Notes: generated by a model from the sequence alone, not told the origin. A stretch of 64,000 nucleotides of DNA from Meconema thalassinum (GCA_946902985.2 OX336388.2:118025894-118089893), one strand, 5' to 3'; positions 32,691-44,694 are shown, counted from the stretch's first letter. Program-made: numbers and translations.

Positions 32691-32896
32691 AAAATGATGT
32701 TAAATGAAGGGATATATTGCAATCAATTTCGACTTGATCTTTTGACTTAAGAATTACTGGCCTAAATCCAGCTGACACACGAAACCGGACAAAATGGAGG
32801 TCAATGACAAAAAAGCGGACCCTGCACTAGCGGGACAACGCTAGGAAGAAGAAGAAGAAGAAGAGTAATTTCGACTTGATTTTAGATGATTTCACC

Positions 32897-33064
32897 CTTA
32901 TTTGTGAACTTATTTTAGTATTCCTGGTGTCTCTAAATTACCATTACAGACTTTGAGGGCTTGTAGTGCGGACCAGATCCTTATTTGTGAACTTATTTTA
33001 GTATACCTGGTGTCTCTAAATTACCATTACAGACTTTGAGGGCTTGTAGTGGGGACCAGAACAG
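32897..33064. repeat. Two-copy tandem repeat, 83 bp, at a transposon end
   Basis: The segment cttatttgtgaacttatttt through ggaccag occurs at 32897 and 32980. It spans the left border and about 60 bp of the terminal inverted repeat of the element at 33006-33834, so the transposon end itself is doubled. Confidence 0.85.
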
Positions 33065-33834
33065 TTAAGTTTAGCCTAGGAACTTGTGTCCGGAAACGTA
33101 CATTCTTACCGCTACCCGCAAAAAAAAAAAACACCACAGCACACGTTCACAGCTCCCACTGACTAGAGTACGTACGTCATTGAACGATCTCCTGATGTCC
33201 GATATACCCTACAGGTTGTATCCCATACCTTCCTCTACGAAATGTCACGGGTGCCCCGTTGGCTACTTGGTATTCTTTGAAGACATACTGCATGAGTTAT
33301 TAGACGACGTGCCGCTGCATGTGCATCAAAACATGTGGTTTCAACACGATGACGCACCACCTAATTATTCACTTGTGGTCTGAGATCATCTGCACCACAG
33401 ATTTAGGCAACAGTGGATAGGTCGTGGTGGCCCGATTGCTTGGCCTGCACGTTCACCCGACTTGACACCGCTGGACTACTACCTGTGGGGTCACATGAAA
33501 ACCTTGTGGAATCCCAGGAAGACCTACTGGCGTGGGTTATGGCTGCGGTGGATGTTGGAGGACTAGGGATTGGTGATGGTGTGTACCAGAACCGTGTCTG
33601 TGTTGACGTCGGTGGTCGTCGCATCGAGCCCCACCTGTAATTGGACCCAGACGACAAGCAGCAGGAGTCGGACAGAGCTCCGAAAATGTGGGAGCTGGGA
33701 ACGTGTGCAGTAGTGTGTTTTCGCGGGTAGCAGGAAGGGTACTTTTCCAGACACAAATCCTTATGCTAAGTCTAACCGTCTTGGTCCCCTCTACAAGCCC
33801 TCAAAGTCAGTAATGGGAATTTAGACACACCCTG
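33006..33834 (+). mobile_element. Mariner-like DNA transposon, internally deleted
   Basis: TA-flanked (33004-33005 and 33835-33836), with terminal inverted repeats of about 170 bp: left cctggtgtctctaaatta, right inverted cagggtgtgtctaaatt, both continuing into gactttgagggcttgtag. The interior encodes only the last part of a transposase. Confidence 0.8.
33225..33640 (+). pseudogene. Transposase C-terminal fragment
   Basis: The frame shows FFEDILHELLDDVPLHVHQN, FQHDDAPP and, after one stop (TGA near 33379), RGGPIAWPARSPDLTPLDYY and LWGHMKT. These are the second and third catalytic-acid regions of mariner-like enzymes. A frameshift near 33500 leads to ESQEDLLAWVM and a terminal VCVDVGGRRIEPHL. 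The N-terminal DNA-binding half is missing. The stop and shift make it non-functional. Confidence 0.8.
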
Positions 33835-33971
33835 TATAGCCTAGTAGATTGTGGGAAGAGTGGAAGAACAGTGGTTACTCGGAGCGTGCTTAGTTTAAAA
33901 GGAGTTTTTTATTAATCATCTTAGCGAGTAGGATATCGACAGAGGTGATCCATACATGATAGGTAAATGTA

Positions 33972-34693
33972 GAGTGCCTACCAAAACTATGAGACAACTA
34001 GCTTATTTTTAAGAAAAGCTTCCTGGTCTTATATGTTTGATTCAAATTTTGGTAAATATTTTATAAAAATACTTTGACCTAATAGACATTCACCTGTACC
34101 AAGAACATTGTAATATGGCTTTCATTTTTTGAGTTTCAATTTTTTTTAATACAAGTGGAGTATCGAAGTAAAACGCAATTTTCAACCACAAATTAATTAG
34201 TGGATACTAATCCAATAGGGTTCCCTTATTAATTATTTTTATAAGTATTGTGCAACGTATACAAACGTTTTGGGAAATGACAAAAAAAATCCCAAAAATT
34301 TTCTTGCCTCAGGGTAGTGACTTTTTTACCACTGGCTTCTCGGAAAAGACGAGGGAAACTGATTCCAGGTACATGGAGTGATGACCTTGGAACGTTTTTA
34401 TACATTCTACAATACTTATAAAAACAATTAACAAGTTAACCCCATTGGTTTAGTGTCCACAAATTAATTTGTCGTTGAAAATTGCGTTTTTCTTCGATAC
34501 TCCACTTGTATTAAAAAAAATTGAAACTCAAAAAATGAAAGCCATATTAGAAGATTCTTCGTACAGGTGGATGTCGATTAAATCAAAGTAATTTCATAAA
34601 ATATTTGGAAAAAATTAAATCAAAAATATAGGCTAAGACCAGGAAGCTTTTCTTGAAAATAAACTAGTAGTCTTAAACTTTTCGTAGTCACTG
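33972..34693. mobile_element. Foldback Tc1/mariner-type MITE, 722 bp
   Basis: TA-flanked. Left end gagtgcctaccaaaact and inverted right end cagtgactacgaaaagt continue as inverted repeats for about 300 bp on each side (for example atggctttcattttttgagt against its complement at 34525-34545), leaving only a short centre. No coding capacity. Confidence 0.8.
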
Positions 34694-34695
34694 TA

Positions 34696-35065
34696 CTTGA
34701 TTCAGTGAATACACCGTAAATAAATTCGCAATGGAAGTGAATCAAAGCTAATAAGGTCGCTTGATATTAAGCCAAAGCGGAAGCAGAGAGGGGAGATATC
34801 TTCCTGACAATTAGTATACCCTTGCTGTTTTCAGACAATGGAAATAAATAGGATGTGGTGGTGGTCTCTGATAGAACACCTAACAAACAGGAAGAGGTTT
34901 ATGGACAAGAGTGACATCCTCACCGCACTACCTGTCTTGCCTGATAACTGTGGCTGTAGCTGATAGCAAAACCCTTTACATTGGTTGGTTTTTCCAACTA
35001 AATACAATGATGTAAACCAAGAAATTAGACATTCTAATTGCATCTAATGTACAAAAAATAAAATT
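34696..35065. other. Unassigned stretch
   Basis: No coding sequence or repeat family is recognised. Confidence 0.4.
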
Positions 35066-35069
35066 CTTG

Positions 35070-35335
35070 GTTGGTTCCTTAATTTAGAGGCCACGACAAC
35101 GCCATCATGTAGCCCCGTGTACTTTGGGTGTGTGTAGAATTTGTCTGATAACCGGTGTTAATTGTGATGGCTGTATTAGTGTGTGTTATCTGTGGTTCAG
35201 GTAGAAGGCCTGCAGACGATTAATTTTTCCAGGTAGTTTCTACTTTTGCTACCAAATGCTACCATTCACGACACCTAGCTGCGGACGTTGCAACTAAATA
35301 CCATACCTGGCGGCGAATGTTCGAACTTTTATTTA
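35070..35335 (-). mobile_element. Family A SINE, head missing
   Basis: Tail-side module (ttggttggttccttaattta, tgtagccccgtgtactttgg) and body, without the tRNA-like head, as expected of a 5'-truncated copy. Confidence 0.75.
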
Positions 35336-35371
35336 TTTATTTATTATTCGGGTCAAAAGCACTCAACATAC

Positions 35372-36074
35372 ACAAGATTTGATTTGATTTATTTTCACTG
35401 CTACACTTAGAGCTTAAGAGCTCCTTTACAGTAGCGCCCTACATAAAATGAGGTTAGGGCTTATAAAATTAAAACATTTCACCTACATTCACAATATAAA
35501 TAATCATAGTCTAACAATTATAGTAACAAAAATATAGTAACAATACAATAATAATAATAATATTACTAATGATAATGGAAAAATTATATACAAAAGAGTG
35601 AGAGTGCATACAGACTATCAGCCCGAAAAACAAACACCATATACTGTACAAGAAGAGCTAATGAAGTAGACAGGTTGTCAGCTATTGTCCTTGTGTTATA
35701 ATTGAACTTTAAAAAAGTATTTTAACATAATACAGTAATCAAATGTGAGAGGTATACTGCTCCAAGAAGCAGGATGAAAGATATCTTTTGAAAGCTGCAG
35801 TGCTTGCAATGTTGACGAACTTATATAAATCGAAGGTGTTGAAGAGGCCTGAGGCGGTGCAAACAAAAGATTTATTGAACTTCGTGGTTCGGTGTATAGG
35901 AATCTGGAGTGTTAATTTTGTGTATCTTTTCTCGATTATGAACAGAATGCATTGGTGTAAAGGCATTGTAGAGATATAACGGGGTCTTGGTATGTAATAT
36001 TTTATGTGTCAGAATGGCAACTGATAACTGCCTGCGCTCGTGGAGTTTCAGCCATTTCAGCTGCACGTAGTAAG
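35372..36074 (-). pseudogene. LINE A, C-terminal RT part and 3' end
   Basis: From an (AAATC)n-like tail at about 35372 the minus strand leads through a non-coding 3' region and frames with TASGLFNTF and, further up, YYVQLKWLKLHERRQLSVAI, a usual C-terminal motif of CR1/L2-group RTs. The element resumes at 39085, so a later LINE inserted here. Confidence 0.7.
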
Positions 36075-39000
36075 GTGTGTCTGAAACTTGTCTCAATCCC
36101 TCCATTTACAACAATGAGGTGATTTCGGACAGTTACATAATATTTAGAAATGGCAGGCCCTCCACAGGTGGTGGAGTTCTCATAGCTTGTCTCCCAGAGC
36201 TACAACCCAGAAGCGTGCCCGAACTCGAAGTAGAGGCGGAGGTAGTTTGGATACAGATTACAACCAAGCAGGGTCCCATTCTGGTTGGCTCTGCATACCG
36301 AGCCCCGGGTTCTAAAGACCTCCACAACGAAGCCCTTCTTCGCTCCCTCTCAAGAGCACAGGCGCTACAGAATAAATTCTTCGCTATTCTCCTGCTAGGT
36401 GACTTCAACCTTCAAATTGACTGACTCTCGAACGAAACTCCGAAAGCTCTTAATTCTCTTTCTGAAAAATTTCTATCATGCTTTTACGGCCTATTTCTTC
36501 AGCAGCTGGTAAAGCAACCCACTCGAATCACGGACCATAGCAGAACCACCCTGGACCTAGTGCTCACAGATAATGTGGACATAGTGGACTCCGTTGAAGT
36601 AGTGTGTGATCATGAAGCAACCAGGGTTGAACGGAAATTACTCCACCCAAAATTGAAGAAAATATACAAAACAGCTCTCAACTACAACAAAGCAAACTGG
36701 TCATTATTAAATTCTCTGTTTCGCTCCAATCTTCCGGTAGTGCACACCGTTGACATAGAAACCCTCTGGACAGAATGGAAAAGTATATTCTGGCAGTGTG
36801 TACAACAGTGCATTCCAAAAGTTAAATTAAATGGCAATCGTCGATCTCCTTGGATTACCAATGAGATTGTACTAATGTTAAAAAAGAGAAATAGATTGTA
36901 AAAAAAATGGAAACATAACCCTACCCCCACTAATCTCCATAAGTACAAGATCCAACGGAATTTTACAAAAATCACCATTAGAAACAGCCATAGCAATTTC
37001 ATCTGGAATTTGGGCTCCTCGGACACGAAATCTCTGTGGCGATATATCAGCTCCAGATCAAGAAGCACGCCCTCCACGAATTTCACGTATAATGGCAAAA
37101 TTTTATCTGAACCCGCGGAGATTGCTCAATCATTTTGCTCCTCCTTCTCTCAGAACTTTTCTTCCTTTACGCCATCACAAAATTATATAACAGATCGAAA
37201 TATTCCTTTCCCTAAACTTGAATCCATTTATTTCTCCGTTGATGAGGTCTGCAAGTTGTTGTCATCTTTACCCCCCAATTCCGCTACTGGGCCTGATAAT
37301 ATACCCGCAAGAATTCTCAAAACGTGTGCTCAGGCCCTCGCTCCATCCATCTGCACAGTATTTAACACCTCTTTTCAATATGGGAAACTACCATCTGATT
37401 GGAAAATCGCCAACGTTGTTCCTGACCACAAAACTGGTAATAAAGAATCAGTAACCAACTACCGCCCCATATCATTGACATCCATATTGTGTAAGGTAAT
37501 GGAGCGTCTGCTATCGAGGGAGACGTTGCGTTTCCTGAAAGAAACAGGTTCTCTTAACGAACACCAGCATGGGTTTCTACCTGGATGTTCCTGTACAACG
37601 CTACTCACATCAGCTGTGGACGACTGGCAACAAACTTTTGAAAGAATACCAGGCGGTCAAGTGGATCTCGTTACTCTCGATTGGACCAAGGCTTTTGATC
37701 AGGTTCCTCATTCATGTCTCCTTGATAAACTGCGCTCCTACAGCTTCGGTGGTTAACTAGTGGGGTGGTTGACTGACTTTTTTACAAACCGGCATCAGAG
37801 AGTAGTCTTCCAAGGCGCCCATTCCTCTACTGTTTTGGTCCCATCTGGTGTCCCTCAAGGATCTGTCCTTGGTCCTCTACTTTTCAACATATTCATGTTG
37901 GATCTTCCCCATGCAGTCTCCTCAAACATCTACCAATATGCCGACGACACAATCCTCTATCGCAAGATCAAAGACAATAGTGACCTCACCACCCTGCAGG
38001 AGGATCTAAATAACATCAGTGTCTGGTGCAAAATTAACGGCCTGGCTGTCAATTCTTCCAAAAGTAATCTAATCTCCCTAACCCGTAATCGAATTCCAGC
38101 GGCCAACCCTTATCACTTTGAAAACACTCCGATTCCCCGTGTGCAGTGCGTCAAACTTCATGGTCTCAACATCACTTCCGACCTGAAATGGAACACCCAC
38201 ACCGACGCAGTGAGGAACCAAGCTGCACGCCAACTAGGTATGCTAAGCAGAAATCTACGCGGCTGCCGTACCAAAGTGAAGAGGACCGCCTACCCGAGTC
38301 TAGTACGACCGCTCCTAATTCACGCGTGCCCTTCATGGGGCCCCGGTACCAAGGGAAATATCCTTAAGCTTGAACAGATACAAAATCGTGCCACTAAATT
38401 CATTCTTTCGAAAAATTCCGACGTAGACTCTAAAATCATACGCCAAAAATGTAGCCTTCCATCTATTGAGAACCTATTTACCCAAATTGATTTGTTATAC
38501 CTGAGAAAACTTTTTAATAATACAGACTCATCTGCTATTTTAGACAAAATTTCCCTTGGCTACCGATCAGCTCAGAAGGGCCGCGGAGTTACGCTGTACG
38601 CCCAACTACCCAGAACTGAGTCGTACAAACTGGGTTTTGTAAATAGATTGGCCTGTGCATGGAACAGCCTACCGTGTTCCCTGAAGGCCAGCAACAATAA
38701 TGCCGTTCAGTTCAAGAGGAAGCTGCGGCATTATTTGTTCATCAAGTAGGTTGTTCCTCATAAATTATGCCCCGATTCTTTGTTGTGCTAGTGTTTCCTG
38801 TGTATCTCCATTTACAATATTTATGTGACCTCTTCTCTTGTTTTCCTGCCTTATCCTATATAAATTTACCATCCCTCTAATGTATACTGTAAATAATTTA
38901 TCATTGCTCGATTCTCACTAATTGCCATCTTGTGTACATATGTAAATATAACCCAGTATATATAGTGGGGGCTCTGACGCATCCCGAATGCGAAGTGGGG

Positions 39001-39084
39001 CTTTGCTCTTTTCAGAGACTCCCTTCAGAGTAATGTAAATATAGTGTAAGGCACTGATGAATAAATATGAAATGAAATGAAATA
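36075..39084 (+). mobile_element. LINE B, 5'-truncated, inserted into LINE A
   Basis: Starts within the endonuclease domain and ends with a 3' region and a (ATGAA)n-type tail at 39060-39084. LINE A reads ILDVRRDEHIS up to 39085 on one side and PYYVQLKW from about 36073 on the other, so LINE B clearly interrupts it. Confidence 0.85.
36077..38749 (+). pseudogene. LINE B ORF2: endonuclease and reverse transcriptase
   Basis: One reading frame of 891 codons broken only by three stops (36422-36424, 36899-36901, 37754-37756) and no frameshift. The endonuclease part shows ETCLNPSI, GGGVLIA, GSAYRAPGS, LLGDFNLQ and ITDHSRTTLDLVLT. The RT shows GPDNIPARILK, NYRPISLTSILCKVMERLL, DWTKAFDQVPHS, PSGVPQGSVLGPLLF and YQYADDTILY. 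The C-terminus has RLACAWNSLPCSLK. It belongs to the CR1/L2/Jockey group; I cannot settle the clade. The first part of the endonuclease is missing. Confidence 0.85.
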
Positions 39085-39520
39085 TGTTCATCTCGCCTTA
39101 CATCCAGAATGTACCGAACACATGCATTCTGGACTCTTTGTAATTTGATGTTCTGTGTTTCTGGTAAATCATTGTATACAGCAGAGCCATAATCAATGAT
39201 TGGAAAGATGAGAGTTTGGACGAAGAGCTTAGGTGGGGTGTAAGAAACAGTTCTTTTCAGGAGATGCATAGTTGATACAACCTTCCTTACCATATTAGAC
39301 GTATTCTCTGCCCACGACAGTGTTCTATCAAATATCACTCCGAGATTATTGACAGTGTTTCTATATTTAATATTATTATCTAGTATCTTGATGGGTGGTA
39401 GTGAATTAAAATCTACTGAATTTAGAAGTTTTGTATATCCAATGGATATTGATCACTTTCGTGATGTTTTCAATGTTTAGCTTGGCCCATTTTTCGGCCA
39501 AATTTTGTTTCTTGTTACCG
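39085..39520 (-). pseudogene. LINE A, RT middle part
   Basis: Minus-strand frame with VIFDRTLSWAENTSNMVRKV, LFVQTLIFPIIDYGSAVYN and LQRVQNACVRYILDVRRDEH. Traces continue to about 39500 (KWAKLNIENITKV) before similarity ends. Confidence 0.8.
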
Positions 39521-40600
39521 AGATCCCCGAATGGTAATTATTTCTTTGTAAATGTATTAATTGCTTAAACCAAATGCATAATCTTGTTATCAAGCACCTA
39601 TTCATAGATATCATAGCTCTCACCTCGAGTGTTCCAGTTGCTCGCTACCTCAAGCTTCCTCACTCCCGGCATACACGGCATCTACTGGCTCATCTGCTGT
39701 CTGCTGAGCAGGGTCGACTGACGTCACCCTGACCTTCGTTCGACCAATGGCAGGTCTTTGTCTGGTCGGGCAATCTCCAGCCTTCGAGATTGATCCATGA
39801 TCACTATTTAAGACGCCACCTGCTGGTGTTCTCCATCACTCCTGATCAATCATCATTCTGATCACATCGTCATTCAGATCAACGCTGCCACACCGCATGG
39901 CACTATTGCCAGTCGCTGCTTCACCTCGCTGCTACGTCACGAGGCCTCTACTCTGATACATCGCTCAAGAGGACAGGAATGTTTGCCAGCCGCAGCACAC
40001 TGCAAGTTTCACCTTAGATGGTGTATCTCACTTTAAATTTCGAGGAAGCAGCAGTCTTCCTGGCCGCACCCTATGTCGACTTATACTCAGTCACCGCCTG
40101 GACACTACCAGTGTCAAACAGTCACCTGAAGGGAAAAGAAGAGTTTAATATTCATCTTTTCGGAATATGCATCTTGAGGCCATGAGCCCCCCCCCCCCCC
40201 CCCCCACCCGAAGAAACCGTGGAGGACTTTTAAAACAGTTTTAGGCTAACTGGAACTTTTATGGAGCTGGCTCAACAATTTGGAAGATAAGTTCAAACTT
40301 GATAAAGAATTGAATATTTTACTCTCATCATACATTTCATCTTTTTAATGGTTCTTTTTATTAATATGCATATTATATTTCAATTCCAATTTCTCTCAAA
40401 TCTAGGCAATCCTTAACATTGGTTTTTCCATCATTAATCAGGGTACTGTCACCAGACCCTCTACATTTGTTAAGATTTAACACTAATTATTCTCTGCATA
40501 TCCCAGTTGTGTGCATTTATTGTGCATTTTAATGTTATTTAAAGAAAATTGTTGTCTCAATAAATATCATTTATATCTTGTTAACTAAACTTTTGTTTTC
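39521..40600. mobile_element. Unclassified 1.1-kb insertion, possibly a solo LTR
   Basis: It separates LINE A from LINE C, whose RT sequences overlap by some 18 residues. It has a TATA-like word in atcactatttaag (about 39805), repeated TGATCA-type words after it, a C19 run at 40187-40205 and aataaatatc near 40558, an arrangement that would suit an LTR. No clean TG...CA ends or target duplication were found. Confidence 0.3.
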
Positions 40601-40653
40601 TGGTGATGTACTTTTATGGCCATTGCACCGCACCGCTTCAGTCTTTTCGCTGT

Positions 40654-42650
40654 TTAACAGTAGCTATTTTGGTTAGGCTTAAGCCTACTTCGCGTTCTCC
40701 CGTATGGGGAAGTTTTAGGGCAGAACTTTTCCCCAGATATAAGTTGTGTTTTAGATATGTTCAAGTTAAGATTATGATTTTGGGCCCATTCACAAAGCCT
40801 GTCAATGTCTTCATTAAACAGATTTATACGATCACATGCAGTGTTAGGCGTGAGGTGAAAATAGGCTTGTAGGTCATCAGCGTATATATGAACAGAACTA
40901 TTTCGGAATTCATTAGAAACATCGTTTATATATAGCGAGAAGCATAGTGGACCTAAGACAGATCCCTGAGGTACTCCACTTTCTACCGATTTCCAGTCTG
41001 AGGAGGAGCCATCCGCGAGGACCACTCTCTGTGTGCGCATGGAAAGGTAGGATTTGAACCAGGAAAGAGCACTCTGAGAGAAGCCAAAAGATTTCAGCTT
41101 TGCAAGAAGTATATTGTGGTTCACACAGTCAAAAGCCTTACTGAAATCGAAAAGACATAGGATTGTAAGCTGACGCTTGTCCATAGCTGAGCGTATATCA
41201 TCGCTGACCTTTAACAATGCAGTGGTGGTACTATGACCCTTTTTAAACCCAGATTGGTAAGGATTGAAGATATTAAATTTAGTTAGGTATTCACAAACTT
41301 GTTCATGAACTATTTTCTCAAGCGCTTTACTAAGGGCACAAAGGATATTTATTGGTCTAAAGTCACTACAGCTAGTGGGGTTTTTATTTTTTGGCACTGG
41401 ACGTATGTTAGCACACTTCCAAAGAGACGGGTATACTCCACTTTGTAGAGAGAAATTAAATAGATGGATAATTGGGGGTAGAAATACTTCAAGACAGTTA
41501 GAAATAAGAAAAATTGGGATGCTATCAGGGCCTCTTGCTTTTGTACGAATTGATTTGATGGCTTTCACAATCTGGTGTGGGTAAACATACATAAAGAAAA
41601 ATTTTTCATGGGCAGGGGGAGGGATGGATGTGTATTTCGTGACGGTCTCTGATACTCTTAATACATCACCAATTGAGGCAACATTTGAGTAATGATTATT
41701 TAATTGTGATGCAGAGACAGGCATCTCAACATCAGTGACTGAACTGGCACCAACTTCCAATGATTTTTCAGCACGCCATCTGGCGGAGGTGGTTTTACAG
41801 TCACTGAAGAGGTTGTACATACATTTCACTTTTGTGTTCCTGATTGTTTGTTTTGTCTTATTACGCAGAATTCTGTACTCTTCATAGTCAATGGTAAGTT
41901 TAGATTTAATAAATGTTCTACGTGCTTTATCACGTTTCTTTAAAAGCGTTTTGATTTCTATACTAATCTACGGAGCAGAGTTATGTTTTATTTCCACTTT
42001 CTTTTGCGGTGCATGCATATCATAGAGTTTATTTACACAATCATTAAATAGAGTCACTTTCTCATCTATGTCAGTGGATTGGTAGAAATTCTGCCAAGGG
42101 AGTAATTCTGCATCCGTTTTAAAAGCAGCTGGTTCTTGTCCGTAGTCAACAACGATGTCATTACAGGAACATACCTGTTCAGTTTCAAGAGCTCCACTAC
42201 CAAACCGAGCATTAACGTCCCCAACAATAAAAACATATTTATAATCAAGAATGAACCTGTACATGTCATTCAGAAAAATATCTAGGAGCCAGCTTTCTGT
42301 GGACGGTACACACAAGCAAAGAGAATTTTAGTTTCGGTAAGAGAGATGTCAAGTATAATGTATTCAGGCCTCTTATTATATTCACCAGGAGACTGACTTA
42401 GCACGCTATACTTTATGTTATCCCTAAGGTAAACTGCAACACCACCTCCACCGACGGTTAATCTGTCATTTCTAATGACTTTATAGCCAGTGAGAGAGAC
42501 AGCAGCATCTGAAATTGAGGGCTTGCAAAAGGACTTACTGCAATTATGTCAAAAGATGAACCACCAAAGACATGACAAAATTCAGAATAGTGAGAGGAGT
42601 CAACTAATGATTGAGCATTGATATGAGCAATTTTTAGGCAGTTGGTGTTT
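40654..42650 (-). pseudogene. LINE C ORF2: endonuclease and reverse transcriptase
   Basis: The endonuclease begins near 42640 (CLKIAHINAQSLVDSSHYSE) and continues through shifted frames (GGGGVAVYLRDN, YIILDISLTETKI, FIVGDVNARFG). From 41829 the RT is open: ARGPDSIPIFLI, DFRPINILCALSKALEKIVHE, FDFSKAFDCVNHNILLAKLK, SGVPQGSVLGPLCFSLYIND, HIYADDLQAYF, then EWAQNHNLNLNISKTQLIS. It ends abnormally after that. Several frameshifts lie in the endonuclease. It is a CR1/L2-group enzyme by these motifs. Confidence 0.8.
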
Positions 42651-42883
42651 TTCAGGCTGATAGCGGAAAGTATGTCTGGAAGGAGGGGAGTGGAATTCAG
42701 CTGTATGCCTACTAACTACAGACACAGAGTTTCCAGAAATATTAAATATTAAACGAAGGTCCTAAAAAGAAATGTTGCATTATTTAAATATGTGAAGTAA
42801 ATTAAAACTAAAATTTTAAAACTAAAAGGAGGAAAAAGAGTGAGTAATATGAGTACGCTAGTTATCTTCATTGTACCTGGAAC

Positions 42884-43756
42884 TTAGCAGGGGGTGAGCT
42901 TTTTAAGCTCGGCTGCTTTTCTCACACGGTGTTTGATGTCACCTCGCAGTACAATTAACGTACCATCTGACGTCCACACTTGCTTCTCCGTGAAGATGGA
43001 GACCGCTTGCTTCAGTAGATGGTGTCTGGTGGAGGTGAGATCCTCTCGAATTGTCACCTTGGTTCCACGCAACGCCCTCTTTGCGCGAAAAATCGCCGAC
43101 CGTTTCCCATACGAAACAAACTTGCACAGGATAGCTCTAGGCTTTCCACCCCCCGGGGCTCCAACCCTATGCGAACGGTCAATGTCATCCACGGTCAACG
43201 GGACGTTAAGCTTTGCAGCAACATTGAGCACTAATTGGTCTGTACTTTCACTTCTCTCTTCAGGCACACCAAAGATTCTTAGATTGTTCCTCCTTAAATA
43301 TTGTTCTGTTTCCTCAATTTTGTTGTAAAGTGAAGGCTTCAGTTCAAGAATTTCATTTTCGCGAGCTTTGAGTTCATGTTTTAATTCTGCAATCAGCTCA
43401 TTGCTGACAGCCAGTGATTCCCTTAGTTCCTCGCATACCTTTTGAGCGAGAACTGTCACAAGGGGCTGAAGGAAGTCATTGTTTTGAAATAAGTTCTTTA
43501 CGATACCTTGCACCAAGTGTCCGATGTTATCATGTGATAAGATGTCATTAGCTGCTTTGTCAGAGGGGCTGTGTGTAGTACCGAAGGTCGCTAAGGGAGA
43601 GCGCTGGCTGCTAATTCCCTGTTGAGGGGATGAGACCTCACCGGAAACAGCTGACGAGCTAGCTGCGCGTTTGGCTGGAATCTTTCCTTGTACACTGACA
43701 TTTGAAGAGCGAGTTGCGTTTCTTTCGTCTTTGTTTCCCGCCATGACTAACCTCAA
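42884..43756 (-). CDS. LINE C ORF1 (L1-type RNA-binding) protein, 290 aa
   Basis: Intact from its start at 43754-43756 (the plus strand reads ccat at 43741-43744, so an ATG a few codons in is the likely real start). A Ser/Pro-rich N-terminus is followed by a charged helical, coiled-coil-like region (about residues 110-150, ELKHELKARENEILELK). An RRM-like part follows with NNLRIFGVPEE, DIDRSHRVG and KPRAILCKFVSYGKRSAIFR, then REDLTSTRHHLLKQA at the C-terminal domain. This is the layout of L1-type ORF1 proteins found in several LINE clades. It would coat the element RNA as a trimer or oligomer. ORF2 lies about 230 bp downstream. Confidence 0.8.
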   Translation of the reverse strand: MRLVMAGNKDERNATRSSNVSVQGKIPAKRAASSSAVSGEVSSPQQGISSQRSPLATFGTTHSPSDKAANDILSHDNIGHLVQGIVKNLFQNNDFLQPLVTVLAQKVCEELRESLAVSNELIAELKHELKARENEILELKPSLYNKIEETEQYLRRNNLRIFGVPEERSESTDQLVLNVAAKLNVPLTVDDIDRSHRVGAPGGGKPRAILCKFVSYGKRSAIFRAKRALRGTKVTIREDLTSTRHHLLKQAVSIFTEKQVWTSDGTLIVLRGDIKHRVRKAAELKKLTPC

Positions 43757-44099
43757 AGTGACGATTTACAAATTCCAATATGACTATAAATATCGTACTA
43801 CACTCACGCTCACTTCACTAACACTTTCACAGATCACCTTCACTACAGTGATCCAATAGCACCGCACAAGACCGTCGTAATACTTATTTGACACCTTCTA
43901 TATGAAAAAAATTCTGGACTGATGCTCCGAGCGTGGAGAGAGATGAGAGGGGGGGGGATGATACAATATATTACAAAGGAATAATACAATAATATATACA
44001 ACGTCTCGAATTAGATTCTCTTCGCCCAGAAACGGGCCACTGTCACACCCATTTCAGGACCTTCCATTAACTCCTGCGTTGTGCAAGAACACGGGCACA

Positions 44100-44330
44100 G
44101 TTAACAGGAACACAGGTGTACCATGGTCTGTCTCTCTCCACACTCACAGAGTTCTGATTCCTGTAGGTATCCCCATTTGTGGAGATTAGCTTTGCATCTC
44201 CCAAAACCAGTCCGAAGTCTGTTGAGTGACCGCCAAGTTTCCCAGTTATTGTTGTGGCCTGCTGGAAGCCTTTCCTTGGCCTTCATCCAATCTGGTGGTA
44301 TGGTGGATTGCCATAGCCTAACACAGCACA
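44100..44330 (-). pseudogene. LINE C-terminal zinc-finger fragment
   Basis: Minus-strand frame with PPDWMKAKERLPAGH, WRSLNRLRTGFGRCKANLHK and CECGERQTMVHLCSC, a CCHC-like motif found at the C-terminus of several insect LINE polyproteins. It does not join LINE C and is probably a separate remnant. The region 43900-44100 has a G9 run and nothing else. Confidence 0.7.
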
Positions 44331-44339
44331 TTGAAGATG

Positions 44340-44600
44340 GTTTGGAGACGTTGGAACTAATACAGCGTTATCAAACAAACCTACAAATTTTAGCTTCCAC
44401 AAGTGTGGTTAGTGGAAGGTTCTCTTTCATACCATAAATCTATGACATGGGCCCGCCGGCTTTACTTCCCCTCCGAAGGAAGGCATACTGAGGGATTTTA
44501 ACCCTCTTAAAAAATTCGACGACTTCGGCCGGGTTTGAACCCGCGATCTTGGGCATATAAGCTCAGCATGCTACCAACTACGCCTCCGAAGCCGCTTTAA
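44340..44600 (-). mobile_element. Family A SINE, 3' truncated
   Basis: Reversed copy with head (ggtttgaacccgcgatc; cgcctccgaagccgc) and body to ggaactaatacagcgtt; tail module missing. Confidence 0.75.
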
Positions 44601-44694
44601 AATTCTTTTGGTAGTATTATAAGAAATGTTTAAAAAACAATTAGGCTCTCCATAATTTTTTTATGATAGTATCCCGCATAAAGCATGATTTAGG

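Larger units (their letters stand above)
40601..43900 (-). mobile_element. LINE C with ORF1 and ORF2, 3' end missing
   Basis: Minus-strand order: 5' region (43757-43900), ORF1 (42884-43756), ORF2 (about 40654-42650). It stops shortly after the RT active site, where the unclassified insertion lies. Confidence 0.8.

Noticed and set aside
32320..32778. Hydrophobic, multi-pass-looking protein on the minus strand
   Set aside because: It is the complement of a purine-rich microsatellite; the Leu/Phe/Ser/Tyr composition is a by-product.
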